DNA from: Nitrosomonadales bacterium
GTDB taxonomy: Bacteria; Pseudomonadota; Gammaproteobacteria; Burkholderiales; Gallionellaceae
DNA length: 39,158 bases
Direction: 5' to 3'
Assembly (NCBI GenBank): GCA_016218415.1
Contig: JACRED010000041.1
Coordinates: forward strand, 1-39,158
In this document: positions 1 through 8,010 of the stretch, in pieces
Position numbering within the stretch: position 1 is the stretch's first letter
Layout: every line of letters begins with the position of its first letter
The notes under the pieces: model-generated
Seen by the model: only the letters and a program-made list of their open reading frames with translations
Database searches by the model: none
What the model was told of the DNA's origin: nothing
Made by a program: the position numbers and the translations under genes

Positions 1-203
1 CCGACCGTCCAGCTCAGGGTGGCATAGGACAAGGCGCGCGGATTGAGGTGAATATGGCTGTATTCAGCGACCGTCGCCGGCGCCGAGAAAAAAGTGAAAT
101 CGTCAAAAACGAACGGCGCGGAGAGCGATCCGGCATAAACCAGAAAAACAATCAGTGGCAATACAATGATTAAAAACAATAAAGCTGAAAGTTTGATATT
201 CAT
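1..203 (-). CDS. Membrane protein, N-terminal part only (truncated by the window edge)
   Basis: Reading the minus strand from an ATG at 203 gives an open frame to the window edge, about 67 codons. It starts with a hydrophobic segment (residues 5-23, rich in Leu, Ile and Val), followed by a motif reading FVFDDFTFF near residues 31-39. A first membrane helix followed by a short F-D-D loop is typical of multi-spanning GT-C-like glycosyltransferases and of TPR-containing membrane proteins related to them; this assignment is inference. The ribosome-binding site AGGAAGG lies 8 bases before the ATG, which supports the start. It follows tyrS on the same strand with a gap of about 50 bases and could be cotranscribed with it. 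The rest of the gene lies outside the window. Confidence 0.55.
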   Translation of the reverse strand, partial: MNIKLSALLFLIIVLPLIVFLVYAGSLSAPFVFDDFTFFSAPATVAEYSHIHLNPRALSYATLSWTV

Positions 204-255
204 TGGAAGTGCCTTCCTGATACCCGCAAAATCTGGGATACGGCCAGAATTATGG

Positions 256-1452
256 TCAGCTGACAGTGACTCGTCCGAATTTGCGTTTGCCTACCTGGGC
301 GACAACGACCGCACCCGCCTTGAGTTGCAGCGCTTTGTCGCTGACTTTTTCACCGCCGAGTTTGACCCCGCCCTGATCAATCATGCGCAGCGCTTCGGAG
401 GTGCTGGCAACCAGTCCCGCTTGTTTGAGCAGTTGAGCGATACCGATACATCCGTTTGTGCTGGCGACAGCGACAGCGGGCATATCGTCCGGCAGCGCAC
501 CTTGCTTAAAGCGCGCTTCGAAATCTGCCAACGCGTCCACGGCGGCTTGTTTGGAATGGAAGCGGGCAACGATCTCTTGCCCGAGCAGCACCTTAATGTC
601 GCGCGGATTGCGCCCACCCTCGACTTCTGCGCGCCATTTGGCAATGGTTGACAGACTTTCGAAGGAAAGCAGTTCAAAGTAACGCCACATCAACTGGTCT
701 GAGACAGACATCAGCTTCCCAAACATGTCTCGCGGTGTATCGGTAATGCCTACATAGTTACCCAAGGATTTGGACATCTTGTTGACGCCATCCAGACCTT
801 CCAGCAGCGGCATGGTAAGCACACACTGCGCCGACTGCCCATAATGTTTCTGCAACTCGCGCCCCATCAAAAGGTTGAATTTTTGATCCGTGCCGCCCAG
901 TTCAATATCAGCCTTCAGTGCCACGGAATCATAGCCCTGCACCAGCGGATAAATGAATTCATGAATGGCAATCGGTTGGTTACTGCGGTAACGTTTGCCA
1001 AAATCGTCCCGCTCCAGCATGCGCGCTACGGTATGAGTAGAGGCCAGCTTGATCAAATCTGTTGCGCCAAATTTATCCATCCAAGTCGAATTGAACACGA
1101 TCTCCGTCTTGTCCGGATCGAGTACCTTGAACACCTGGTCGCGATAAGACTGTGCGTTTTCCTGAACCTGCTCACGCGACAACGGCGGACGGGTGGCATT
1201 TTTACCGGTCGGATCGCCGATCATGCCCGTGAAATCGCCGATCAGGAACAGCGCATGGTGCCCCAAATCCTGCAACTGGCGCAGTTTGTTGAGCAATACA
1301 GTATGCCCGAGATGCAAATCCGGCGCAGTCGGATCGAACCCTGCCTTGACGCGCAACGGGCGGCCCAAAGCCAGCTTTTGTATCAATTCGTCCTCCAGCA
1401 GCAGTTCGTGTGCACCGCGCTTGATTTGCTCTAATTCGCTCTTTTGTGTCAT
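256..1452 (-). CDS. tyrS: Tyrosine--tRNA ligase
   Basis: Cytoplasmic class I aminoacyl-tRNA synthetase that activates tyrosine with ATP and charges tRNA-Tyr. The 398-residue protein carries the HIGH-type signature HLGH at residues 47-50 and an intact KMSKS loop at 225-229. The tyrosine-pocket region with GGTDQ lies near 186-190. The last ~60 residues form an S4-like RNA-binding domain. Length and motif spacing fit the TyrS type 2 (TyrRZ-like) class found in many proteobacteria. It is divergent from the M23 peptidase gene, with about 210 bases between the two. I did not find a T-box or a convincing promoter in front of it. Nothing looks broken. Confidence 0.97.
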   Translation of the reverse strand: MTQKSELEQIKRGAHELLLEDELIQKLALGRPLRVKAGFDPTAPDLHLGHTVLLNKLRQLQDLGHHALFLIGDFTGMIGDPTGKNATRPPLSREQVQENAQSYRDQVFKVLDPDKTEIVFNSTWMDKFGATDLIKLASTHTVARMLERDDFGKRYRSNQPIAIHEFIYPLVQGYDSVALKADIELGGTDQKFNLLMGRELQKHYGQSAQCVLTMPLLEGLDGVNKMSKSLGNYVGITDTPRDMFGKLMSVSDQLMWRYFELLSFESLSTIAKWRAEVEGGRNPRDIKVLLGQEIVARFHSKQAAVDALADFEARFKQGALPDDMPAVAVASTNGCIGIAQLLKQAGLVASTSEALRMIDQGGVKLGGEKVSDKALQLKAGAVVVAQVGKRKFGRVTVS

Positions 1453-1574
1453 TTAAGTCTTAAAACCATCCATTCATTATGGTAAAAACAAAGTGCCGTT
1501 CGTTTCCCATATCCGGCCATTCGTCAATATATTTTGCCGGGCGTATTCCCAAACCACCGCCTATCAGCCCGATT

Positions 1575-1602
1575 TTGTAGGACTTCCTGTTTCTGGTAAA
1601 GT
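1575..1602 (+). promoter_or_regulatory. Candidate sigma-70 promoter for the M23 peptidase-anmK pair
   Basis: TTGTAG (1575-1580) and TAAAGT (1597-1602) are separated by 16 bases, each matching four of six consensus positions. They lie about 65 bases upstream of the peptidase start, which has its own strong AGGAGG site. The call rests only on this match. Confidence 0.35.
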
Positions 1603-1665
1603 GTGCGCCTGTCAAAAAACGCAATGGGTTGCCGATAACAATAGAGGCAACTCCAGGAGGCGCGA

Positions 1666-2979
1666 ATGTTAACCCAAAACCCGCTCAACCAAGAACGCAA
1701 ATCACCGGATAGCAGAAAAAAGCTGCGCTGGTTCGTTGCCCTGTCCACCCTGCCTTTGCTGGGTGTCGTGACTGCTTTTGGCTTGGTGCCGCAGAGTGAC
1801 CTTGGCTTGACCTCAACCAGGATTGCTATCGAGGAAATTGCATTGCCCGAAGTCGCGTCCAGTCAGGTGACATCCGACAGCTATTGGCGCAATGAGCGTG
1901 TGCAGCGTGGCGATACCGTTGACGAGTTATTACGGCGCATGAGTATTCAAGATGCAGCCGCCAGCGATTATTTGCGTAATGCTGCCGAGGCCGGCACCTT
2001 CCGTAAATTGCCATCCGGCACCGAAGTACAGGCCGAAACTACGGCCAATGGTGAATTGATCGCGTTGCGCTATCTCGGCGACAGCGGCACGCAATTCCTG
2101 ATTGAAAAACATGATGGCATCTTCAGTACCAAGACGCTACCCGCCTTGCTGGAAAAACGCCTGTTCGTCCGCACCGGTGAAATCCAGACCAGCTTGTATG
2201 CCGCCACCGATGCCGCGGACATGCCGGATGCTGCGGCCTCGCAACTGAACGAGCTGTTTAGCGGCGACATCGACTTTCATCACGACTTGCGCAAAGGTGA
2301 CAAATTCACCGTGGTGTATGAAATGACTTACAGCAACGGTGCGCTGCTCAATACGGGACGCATATTGGCGGCCGAATTCATCAACCAGGGCCGTGTTTAC
2401 CGCGCCGTGTACTTTGAAAAGGATGCGCAGCACGGCGATTACTACACGCCAGAAGGCAAGAGCGTACGCAAAGCCTTTTTGCGTTCACCCATTGAATACT
2501 CACGCGTGAGTTCCGGCTTCAGCAACTCGCGCTTCCATCCGGTATTGAACAAATGGCGCTCTCACAAAGGCGTGGATTTTGCCGCCCCTATCGGCACCAA
2601 AGTAAAAGTTACCGCCGATGGTGTGGTAGCTTTCGTCGGCAAGGAGGGCGGCTATGGCAATGTTATCAAAATCCAGCATCAAGGTCGTTTCACCACAGTC
2701 TATGGCCACTTGTCGCGATTTGCCAACAACCTACACCGCGGCCAGCGCGTCACTCAAGGCGAGGTAATCGGCTACGTCGGTATGACCGGCCTGGCCAGCG
2801 GCCCGCACTTGCACTATGAATTCAAAATCAATGGCCAGCATCAAAATCCGATGCGCGTTGCGTTGCCGGATGCGCAACCTGTTGACAGCTCAAACAAGGT
2901 CGCATTTCAAACCATAGCGGATGATTTTATTGCGCGCCTGAATCTGCTGCGCAATACCAACCTCGCCAAACTTGACTAA
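1666..2979 (+). CDS. M23 family metallopeptidase, membrane-anchored murein hydrolase
   Basis: Predicted zinc endopeptidase that cuts peptidoglycan cross-bridges in the periplasm (LytM/MepM-like). The 437-residue protein has a cytoplasmic start and a single hydrophobic anchor at about residues 22-41. A middle region follows (about 55-270, the LysM/OapA-like part usual in this family), then a C-terminal M23 domain. The zinc motifs are visible: H300 and D304 in the S-H-K-G-V-D stretch, and H381/H383 in the HLHYEF stretch. All expected ligands are present, so it is likely an active enzyme and not a LytM-type activator. AGGAGG lies just before the ATG. The next gene, anmK, starts 6 bases downstream, which ties wall cleavage to recycling of wall fragments. 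Confidence 0.93.
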   Translation: MLTQNPLNQERKSPDSRKKLRWFVALSTLPLLGVVTAFGLVPQSDLGLTSTRIAIEEIALPEVASSQVTSDSYWRNERVQRGDTVDELLRRMSIQDAAASDYLRNAAEAGTFRKLPSGTEVQAETTANGELIALRYLGDSGTQFLIEKHDGIFSTKTLPALLEKRLFVRTGEIQTSLYAATDAADMPDAAASQLNELFSGDIDFHHDLRKGDKFTVVYEMTYSNGALLNTGRILAAEFINQGRVYRAVYFEKDAQHGDYYTPEGKSVRKAFLRSPIEYSRVSSGFSNSRFHPVLNKWRSHKGVDFAAPIGTKVKVTADGVVAFVGKEGGYGNVIKIQHQGRFTTVYGHLSRFANNLHRGQRVTQGEVIGYVGMTGLASGPHLHYEFKINGQHQNPMRVALPDAQPVDSSNKVAFQTIADDFIARLNLLRNTNLAKLD

Positions 2980-2985
2980 CTCAAG

Positions 2986-4083
2986 GTGCAACCGCCTGAT
3001 TTATATATCGGGTTGATGTCAGGGACCAGTCTGGACGGCATTGATGCTGTTCTGGTTGACTTAACCCCGGCGCAACCCAGACTACTTGCCAAACAATACC
3101 TACCCTTTGACGGCACGCTGAAAAATGCCTTGCTGGAGTTGCACGCTCCCAGTGACAACGAGTTGCATAAAACGCAGATCATCGGCAACCAACTGGCGCG
3201 GTTATATGCCGAAAGTATTTTCCCGTTATTGTCGCGAACCGGCATCACGGCGGCACAGGTAACAGCCATAGGCTGCCACGGCCAAACCATACGCCACTGC
3301 CCCGAACAGGGCTATACACTGCAAATCGGCAACGCCGCCCTACTCGCCGAATTGACCGGCATAGCAGTAGTTAATGACTTCCGCAGCCGCGACATCGCAG
3401 CCGGAGGGCAAGGTGCACCACTGGTTCCGGCATTTCACGACAAAATTCTGCGCCACCCTGGCATCCACCGTATCATTGTCAATATCGGCGGCATCAGCAA
3501 TCTGACCAACCTGGCCCCGAATATCCCCACCTCGGGCTTCGACTGCGGTCCGGGCAACCTGCTGATGGACGCCTGGTGTATGCAACACAAAGCCGATCCC
3601 TACGACGACAATGGCACTTGGGCTGCGACCGGCAAGGTTCTGCCCGCATTACTGGAACAAATGCTGAGAGAACCGTTCTTCGCCCTGCCGCCCCCCAAGA
3701 GCAGCGGACGCGATCTGTACAACATGACATGGCTGCAAAATAAACTGCATGGTGAGGAACGCACTGAAGATGTGCAGGCCACCCTGCTGGAGTTGACTTG
3801 TATATCCATCGCGCAAGCCATTCATCGACACTGCGCCGGCGCAAAAGAAATCTACTTATGCGGTGGCGGTGCGCATAACCAGACCCTGCGTAACCGCCTT
3901 GCCGCCCTGTTAACCGAATGCAAGATACAAACTACCGATGCAATTGGCATAGATGGGGATTATCTGGAAGCCATTGCTTTCGCCTGGTTGGCGCAACAAA
4001 CCCTGCGGCAAAAGCCCGCAAATTTACCACCCGTTACCGGCGCAAAACATCCCTGTGTTCTGGGAGCGATTCATCCTGCATAA
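2986..4083 (+). CDS. anmK: Anhydro-N-acetylmuramic acid kinase
   Basis: Phosphorylates and opens 1,6-anhydro-MurNAc to MurNAc-6-phosphate during peptidoglycan recycling in the cytoplasm. The 365-residue protein has the family's N-terminal signature GLMSGTSLDGID, a CGPGNLLMDAW stretch near the middle, and the ATPase-fold glycine loop CGGGAHN near the C-terminus. The start is GTG at 2986 with no clear ribosome-binding site and lies only 6 bases after the peptidase stop, so translation probably depends on coupling. Length is normal for AnmK (about 365-370). Confidence 0.96.
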   Translation: MQPPDLYIGLMSGTSLDGIDAVLVDLTPAQPRLLAKQYLPFDGTLKNALLELHAPSDNELHKTQIIGNQLARLYAESIFPLLSRTGITAAQVTAIGCHGQTIRHCPEQGYTLQIGNAALLAELTGIAVVNDFRSRDIAAGGQGAPLVPAFHDKILRHPGIHRIIVNIGGISNLTNLAPNIPTSGFDCGPGNLLMDAWCMQHKADPYDDNGTWAATGKVLPALLEQMLREPFFALPPPKSSGRDLYNMTWLQNKLHGEERTEDVQATLLELTCISIAQAIHRHCAGAKEIYLCGGGAHNQTLRNRLAALLTECKIQTTDAIGIDGDYLEAIAFAWLAQQTLRQKPANLPPVTGAKHPCVLGAIHPA

Positions 4084-4089
4084 ATGCAA

Positions 4090-4110
4090 ACGGGGCACTA
4101 CGTGCCCCGT
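4090..4110. terminator. Bidirectional terminator hairpin between anmK and erpA
   Basis: A perfect 9-bp stem (ACGGGGCAC / GTGCCCCGT) with a 3-base loop sits between two convergent genes. On the minus strand it is followed by TTTGCATTT; on the plus strand by a weaker pyrimidine run. It probably ends both the anmK and the erpA transcripts. Confidence 0.65.
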
Positions 4111-4141
4111 AACTTTCCTACCCAACCGCCAATCACAAGAG

Positions 4142-4495
4142 CTAGGCAGAAAATGAAGAGCCGCAGCCGCAGGTTGTCGTCGCGTTCGGATTCTTGATAA
4201 CGAATTGCGCGCCTTCCAAACCTTCCTGATAGTCGATTTCCGCGCCAACCAGATACTGAAAACTCATCGGATCAATCAATAATTGCACGCCATTTTTGTT
4301 CAGCACGGTGTCATCCTCATTGGTTACCTCGTCGAAAGTAAACCCATACTGAAAACCTGAACAGCCACCGCCACTGACGAACACGCGCAATTTGAGATCG
4401 GCATTGCCTTCCTCGTCGATCAACTGCTTCACTTTATTGGCCGCATTGTCGGTGAACAACAGCGGATCCTGCATTTCAGTCATAGCATTCATCAT
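4142..4495 (-). CDS. erpA: Iron-sulfur cluster insertion protein ErpA (A-type carrier)
   Basis: Carrier that delivers 4Fe-4S or 2Fe-2S clusters to apo-proteins; in many betaproteobacteria ErpA is essential. The 117-residue protein shows the three conserved cysteines of the HesB/IscA fold: C45 in the GGGCSGF motif, and C109 and C111 in the C-terminal CGCGSSF motif. The two tandem ATGs at 4495 and 4492 both follow AAGGAG; the second has the better spacing (6 bases), so the true protein may be one residue shorter. It is the last gene of an argC-DUF6776-bactofilin-erpA series and begins 15 bases after the bactofilin stop. Confidence 0.95.
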   Translation of the reverse strand: MMNAMTEMQDPLLFTDNAANKVKQLIDEEGNADLKLRVFVSGGGCSGFQYGFTFDEVTNEDDTVLNKNGVQLLIDPMSFQYLVGAEIDYQEGLEGAQFVIKNPNATTTCGCGSSFSA

Positions 4496-4510
4496 CTTCT
4501 CCTTGGTAAA

Positions 4511-4918
4511 TTATTCCCCGCTGCCGGCCTTGAACGCAACCACCTTGTCCTGTTTTGCAGCACTACTGTGCACCAGCCGTCCCTCAACGATTGCCCCCAA
4601 CTGGATTTCCATCGCGGTGTAATGTACGTCTCCATTGATCCTCGCTTTGCCCTGTAGTTCCATATACTCGCTGGCGAATACCGGCCCGTTGATCGTGCCA
4701 TTAATGACCAGGTGCGTAACGTTGACCTCGCCCAGCACGCGTGCATGTTCGCTCAATACCAGCGTGCTCGGCTTGCCCTGTGGCGCAATGACATTCCCGT
4801 TAACCTGGCCGTCTATGCGCAATCCGCCGCTGAAATTCAAATTCCCATCGATAGTGGTTCCGGCGCCAATCAGCGAATCTATCTGGGTTTGCGGTTTGCT
4901 GTGTTTCCTGCTGAACAT
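4511..4918 (-). CDS. Bactofilin (polymer-forming cytoskeletal protein)
   Basis: Small DUF583/bactofilin-family protein that self-assembles without nucleotide into filaments, often at the membrane, with roles in cell shape or polar organisation. The 135-residue protein has a short polar N-terminus and a core (about residues 18-115) of repeating Gly/Val/Asn patterns, such as GxTIDGNLxFSGGLRIDG, that form a right-handed beta-helix. The start at 4918 is supported by AAGGAG 7 bases upstream. It lies between the coiled-coil DUF6776 gene and erpA. The association with the DUF6776 membrane protein suggests a membrane-linked filament, which is inference. Confidence 0.92.
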   Translation of the reverse strand: MFSRKHSKPQTQIDSLIGAGTTIDGNLNFSGGLRIDGQVNGNVIAPQGKPSTLVLSEHARVLGEVNVTHLVINGTINGPVFASEYMELQGKARINGDVHYTAMEIQLGAIVEGRLVHSSAAKQDKVVAFKAGSGE

Positions 4919-4933
4919 TGCTCGCTCCTTGAA

Positions 4934-5671
4934 CTATGAGAGACCCACGCTCTGCCTTATTTTCGGCTCGGTTGTGCCCTGTTCGAATACACGTACCTGT
5001 ATGCTTTCCACTTGCGCATCGGGTGGCAGCTGGATGCTTTGCTCGATACGCTGATAATACCTGAAGCTGAGCTTGAATTGGTCATTCCCCGATTCCTCCT
5101 GCGGGAATAAACGGGTTACTTTCTGCCCATTTTCAAACACTGTGGCGACCAGCTGGTAATTTCCATTAAAAGTTTTGGCTCGCTGCCCGCTTTGCACCAG
5201 CAACATGCGCAAATGATATTCCCCTGGCATCTTGTCGCGCTCCAATATTAATCGATGCACCCCAAGCTCACCATTTTTTCCGCGCGTTGCGGTCAGATTC
5301 TGAAAGAAGACCAAGTCTTCCTGCAGATGTACATTTTCGTCAGCCAGGTTCTTGAGTTGTTCGGTTGTAGCCTGGTTGCTGGCCTGCTCAATTTGAATCT
5401 TGCGCTCGTATTGCGCAACCTGATTCCTCAGCTGCATGATCTCAGCGTTTTGCTCAACTATCTGATTGCGCAACTGGGACAACTCCTGTTCGGTTTGGGT
5501 GCGATGGAATCCCGCAAACTCCAACCCGCTGTCATAAGCCCACCAGGCCAATGCCACGGCTGCCAAGACAAAAGGCATGACCATCCCCCAGCGCAAGTAC
5601 CACGCGATATGGGGGCGCACCGATAATTTCGGCGCATAAATGCTGAATCTGCGTCGGACTCCGCGCCACAT
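4934..5671 (-). CDS. DUF6776-type membrane protein with coiled coil
   Basis: Unknown function; I recognise it by its fixed place next to bactofilin genes in betaproteobacteria. The 245-residue protein has one membrane helix at about residues 28-46, followed by a long coiled coil (about 55-115, heptad-rich with many Gln, Glu and Leu). A C-terminal domain (about 120-245), probably beta-rich, should lie in the periplasm. The topology resembles a periplasmic tether. The start ATG is separated from the argC stop by a single base, and the stop lies 15 bases before bactofilin, so the genes should be expressed together. A role in anchoring bactofilin is inference from position. Confidence 0.8.
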   Translation of the reverse strand: MWRGVRRRFSIYAPKLSVRPHIAWYLRWGMVMPFVLAAVALAWWAYDSGLEFAGFHRTQTEQELSQLRNQIVEQNAEIMQLRNQVAQYERKIQIEQASNQATTEQLKNLADENVHLQEDLVFFQNLTATRGKNGELGVHRLILERDKMPGEYHLRMLLVQSGQRAKTFNGNYQLVATVFENGQKVTRLFPQEESGNDQFKLSFRYYQRIEQSIQLPPDAQVESIQVRVFEQGTTEPKIRQSVGLS

Positions 5672-5672
5672 C

Positions 5673-6710
5673 TCAGGGTAACAATGGAACGCTATTCAGG
5701 GCAGTATCCTCCGGCAATCCGAACATGATGTTCATGTTCTGTACAGCCTGTCCTGCTGCGCCCTTCACCAGATTATCGATCACAGACAGCACCACTACCA
5801 CATCCCCTCCTTGCGGCCTGTGCACGGCGATACGGCACTTATTCGCGCCCCGCACCGAACGTGTTTCGGGATGACTGCCGGCAGGCATCACGTCCACGAA
5901 AGGCTCGCTGGCATAGCGACGCTCGAACAGTGCCTGTAAATCTGCCAGGTTTGCATCGCGAGCCAACCTGCCATAAAGCGTGGCATGGATGCCGCGTATC
6001 ATCGGCGTTAAATGAGGCACGAAGGTCAACCCAACCGGTTTACCCTGCGCCCGCGCCAGGCCCTGTTTGATTTCAGGCAGGTGACGATGTCCTGCCACCC
6101 CGTAGGCTTTGAAATTGTCTGCTGCCTCGGAAAACAGAAAAGAGACTTCCGCTTTGCGACCTGCGCCGGAAACCCCCGATTTGGCATCTGCAATCAGGTT
6201 ATCCGATTCAATCATCCCGGCTTCCAGCAGGGGGATAAAACCCAATTGCACCGCAGTTGGATAACAACCCGGGTTGGCGACCAACCTAGCTGTTTTGATA
6301 TGTGCGCGATTCACTTCCGGCAGGCCATACACTGCTTCAGCCACCAAATCAGGACACACATGACTCATGCTGTACCATTTCTCCCACTCCGCAATGTCCT
6401 GCAAACGGAAGTCGGCCGCCAGGTCAATCACCTTGACCCCGGCATCCAGCAATGCACGCACCTGCTGCATGGCGATCCCGTTCGGGGTAGCAAAAAAGAC
6501 CAAATCGCACTTTTCCAGCTGCGCCTCGTCGGGATGTGTGAACGACAAATCGACAACGCCACGCAAACTGGGGAACATTTGGCTGACTGGCGTACCTGCG
6601 TCAGCACGGGAAGTAATCACCTGTAAAGCTGCTTGCGGGTGCATCGCCAACAGCCCCAGCAACTCGACTCCGGTATAGCCCGTTCCGCCAACTATGCCAA
6701 CTTTAATCAT
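5673..6710 (-). CDS. argC: N-acetyl-gamma-glutamyl-phosphate reductase
   Basis: Third step of arginine biosynthesis: NADPH-dependent reduction of N-acetylglutamyl phosphate to the semialdehyde. The start chosen at 6710 gives 345 residues, the usual length for the family, with the Rossmann motif GGTGYTG at residues 8-14 and the catalytic cysteine C149 in NPGCYP. The open frame continues upstream through the terminator and into rpsI, but the extra 54 residues have no family resemblance. An in-frame ATG at 6722 is a possible alternative. It heads the series argC-DUF6776-bactofilin-erpA. Confidence 0.95.
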   Translation of the reverse strand: MIKVGIVGGTGYTGVELLGLLAMHPQAALQVITSRADAGTPVSQMFPSLRGVVDLSFTHPDEAQLEKCDLVFFATPNGIAMQQVRALLDAGVKVIDLAADFRLQDIAEWEKWYSMSHVCPDLVAEAVYGLPEVNRAHIKTARLVANPGCYPTAVQLGFIPLLEAGMIESDNLIADAKSGVSGAGRKAEVSFLFSEAADNFKAYGVAGHRHLPEIKQGLARAQGKPVGLTFVPHLTPMIRGIHATLYGRLARDANLADLQALFERRYASEPFVDVMPAGSHPETRSVRGANKCRIAVHRPQGGDVVVVLSVIDNLVKGAAGQAVQNMNIMFGLPEDTALNSVPLLP

Positions 6711-6759
6711 CGTTGATCCCATGAAAATGGACCTGCATTCTACATTAAAAGCCCAATGA

Positions 6760-6783
6760 AAAAGCCGCCCGTAGGCGGCTTTT
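6760..6783 (-). terminator. Rho-independent terminator after rpsI
   Basis: A perfect 10-bp stem (AAAAGCCGCC / GGCGGCTTTT, loop CGTA) is followed on the minus strand by a continuing T run. It lies 15 bases after the rpsI stop and separates the ribosomal-protein operon from argC. Confidence 0.85.
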
Positions 6784-6798
6784 CGACATGCCAAAACG

Positions 6799-7191
6799 TT
6801 AACGTTTGGAGAACTGCTTCCTGCGACGCGCCTTGCGCAGGCCGACCTTCTTGCGTTCCACTTCACGCGCATCGCGTGTCACCAGACCCGCTTGCTTCAA
6901 TACAGCCTTGAACGAAGCGTCGTAATCTATCAGCGCGCGGGTAATGCCGTGGCGCACCGCACCGGCTTGACCGGACTCGCCGCCGCCAGTAACGTTCACC
7001 ATGATATCGAACTTGCCCAGAGTATCGGTCAGTGTCAGAGGCTGTCGCACAACCATACGGCCGGTTTCGCGGGAAAAGAACACGTCCACAGGCTTGTCGT
7101 TCACCACGATATTACCCTTGCCCGCCTTGATGAACACGCGCGCCACCGCACTCTTGCGGCGACCGGTTCCGTAGTTATAGCTAACGCTCAT
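6799..7191 (-). CDS. rpsI: 30S ribosomal protein S9
   Basis: Component of the small subunit head; its C-terminal tail reaches the P-site tRNA. The 130-residue protein begins with the [15 protein letters not shown] motif, has the [15 protein letters not shown] loop near residues 70-85, and ends in the expected basic tail finishing with Lys-Arg. It starts 2 bases after the rplM stop, the normal L13-S9 operon, and is closed by a strong terminator. Confidence 0.98.
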   Translation of the reverse strand: MSVSYNYGTGRRKSAVARVFIKAGKGNIVVNDKPVDVFFSRETGRMVVRQPLTLTDTLGKFDIMVNVTGGGESGQAGAVRHGITRALIDYDASFKAVLKQAGLVTRDAREVERKKVGLRKARRRKQFSKR

Positions 7192-7193
7192 GA

Positions 7194-7631
7194 TTATGCC
7201 TTCAACAAATTAACGGGTTTCGGCTGCTGCGCTTCATGCGGATGCGCCGCGCCGGCATACACCTTCATCTTGCGCAGCATCGCATAACCCAAAGGGCCTT
7301 TCGGCAGCATGCCCTTGACGGCCTTTTCCAAAACACGGCTGGGATGACGCGCCTGCATCTTGGCGAAGTTGGTCGTGTACAAACCGCCGGGATATGTCGT
7401 GTGGCGGTGGTACAGCTTGGCTTCAGCCTTATTACCTGTCACACGCAACTTGTCGGCATTGACCACGACGACAAAATCGCCGGTATCCACGTGCGGTGTG
7501 TAAATCGCTTTGTGCTTGCCGCGCAGACGGGAAGCGATCTGCGCAGCCAGACGGCCCAGCACTTGATCTGCTGCGTCTACCAGAAGCCAGTCGTGCTGGA
7601 CTTCATGGGGCTTGGCGGAAAATGTTTTCAT
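7194..7631 (-). CDS. rplM: 50S ribosomal protein L13
   Basis: Early-assembly protein of the large subunit. The start chosen at 7631 gives 145 residues, close to the family's ~142, with the [11 protein letters not shown] motif near residue 20, the [14 protein letters not shown] stretch near 75 and the [10 protein letters not shown] motif near 108-117. AGGAA lies about 9 bases upstream of this ATG. A longer in-frame start at 7727 would run back through the promoter and is rejected. First gene of the rplM-rpsI operon. Confidence 0.97.
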   Translation of the reverse strand: MKTFSAKPHEVQHDWLLVDAADQVLGRLAAQIASRLRGKHKAIYTPHVDTGDFVVVVNADKLRVTGNKAEAKLYHRHTTYPGGLYTTNFAKMQARHPSRVLEKAVKGMLPKGPLGYAMLRKMKVYAGAAHPHEAQQPKPVNLLKA

Positions 7632-7678
7632 AGCCACAATTCCTAAAAATTCAATAAGTAAAACCTCGAAGGGCGCGC

Positions 7679-7708
7679 ATTCTATTGCAGCCCGGTCTGT
7701 CATGTCAA
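7679..7708 (-). promoter_or_regulatory. Sigma-70 promoter of rplM-rpsI
   Basis: On the minus strand a perfect -35 box TTGACA (7703-7708) and a -10 box TAGAAT (7679-7684) are 18 bases apart. The start of transcription would fall about 40 bases before the rplM start. This is the best promoter match in the window, as expected for a ribosomal-protein operon. Confidence 0.75.
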
Positions 7709-7818
7709 ACGCTATTTTGTTTGGCATAAGTGGTTGTCGTTACATGGATATCCTTAATGTTATGCCACCCTCCCCGCTAAAACTCCGGGATGGCGGTATA
7801 TTTTTGACGGCAAGCGTA

Positions 7819-8010
7819 TCAGCAACAACGCCGCACGCCCTCCCATTTTTCCCCCTCACGACGGCGAAAATACTCCCTGCGCGTCAACGCCACGCTGTCG
7901 ATATGACAAGCGGCATGGTGAGCCAGATAGCGTTCGTAGCCATCGTCGCCGGAAAGCTCGCGGACAAACCGCCAGCAACCACGCAGCCAGGTCTTTAATC
8001 CCGTTGCCAT
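7819..8010 (-). CDS. YbdD/YjiX family small protein, partner of CstA
   Basis: A 63-residue protein of the YbdD/YjiX family (DUF466). The motif GDDGYERYLAHH, the following S-x-x-x-x-RREYFRRREGEK stretch and the terminal RCC are all characteristic. Members accompany CstA/BtsT-type transporters and are needed for their uptake activity in enterobacteria. The ATG at 8010 lies inside the end of cstA (16-base overlap), so translation is coupled. The open frame extends further upstream in the cstA sequence, but only the part from 8010 resembles the family. Confidence 0.85.
   Translation of the reverse strand: MATGLKTWLRGCWRFVRELSGDDGYERYLAHHAACHIDSVALTRREYFRRREGEKWEGVRRCC

Noticed and set aside
6711..6872. 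N-terminal extension of argC
   Set aside because: It crosses the rpsI terminator and the end of rpsI, and the extra residues do not resemble the family.
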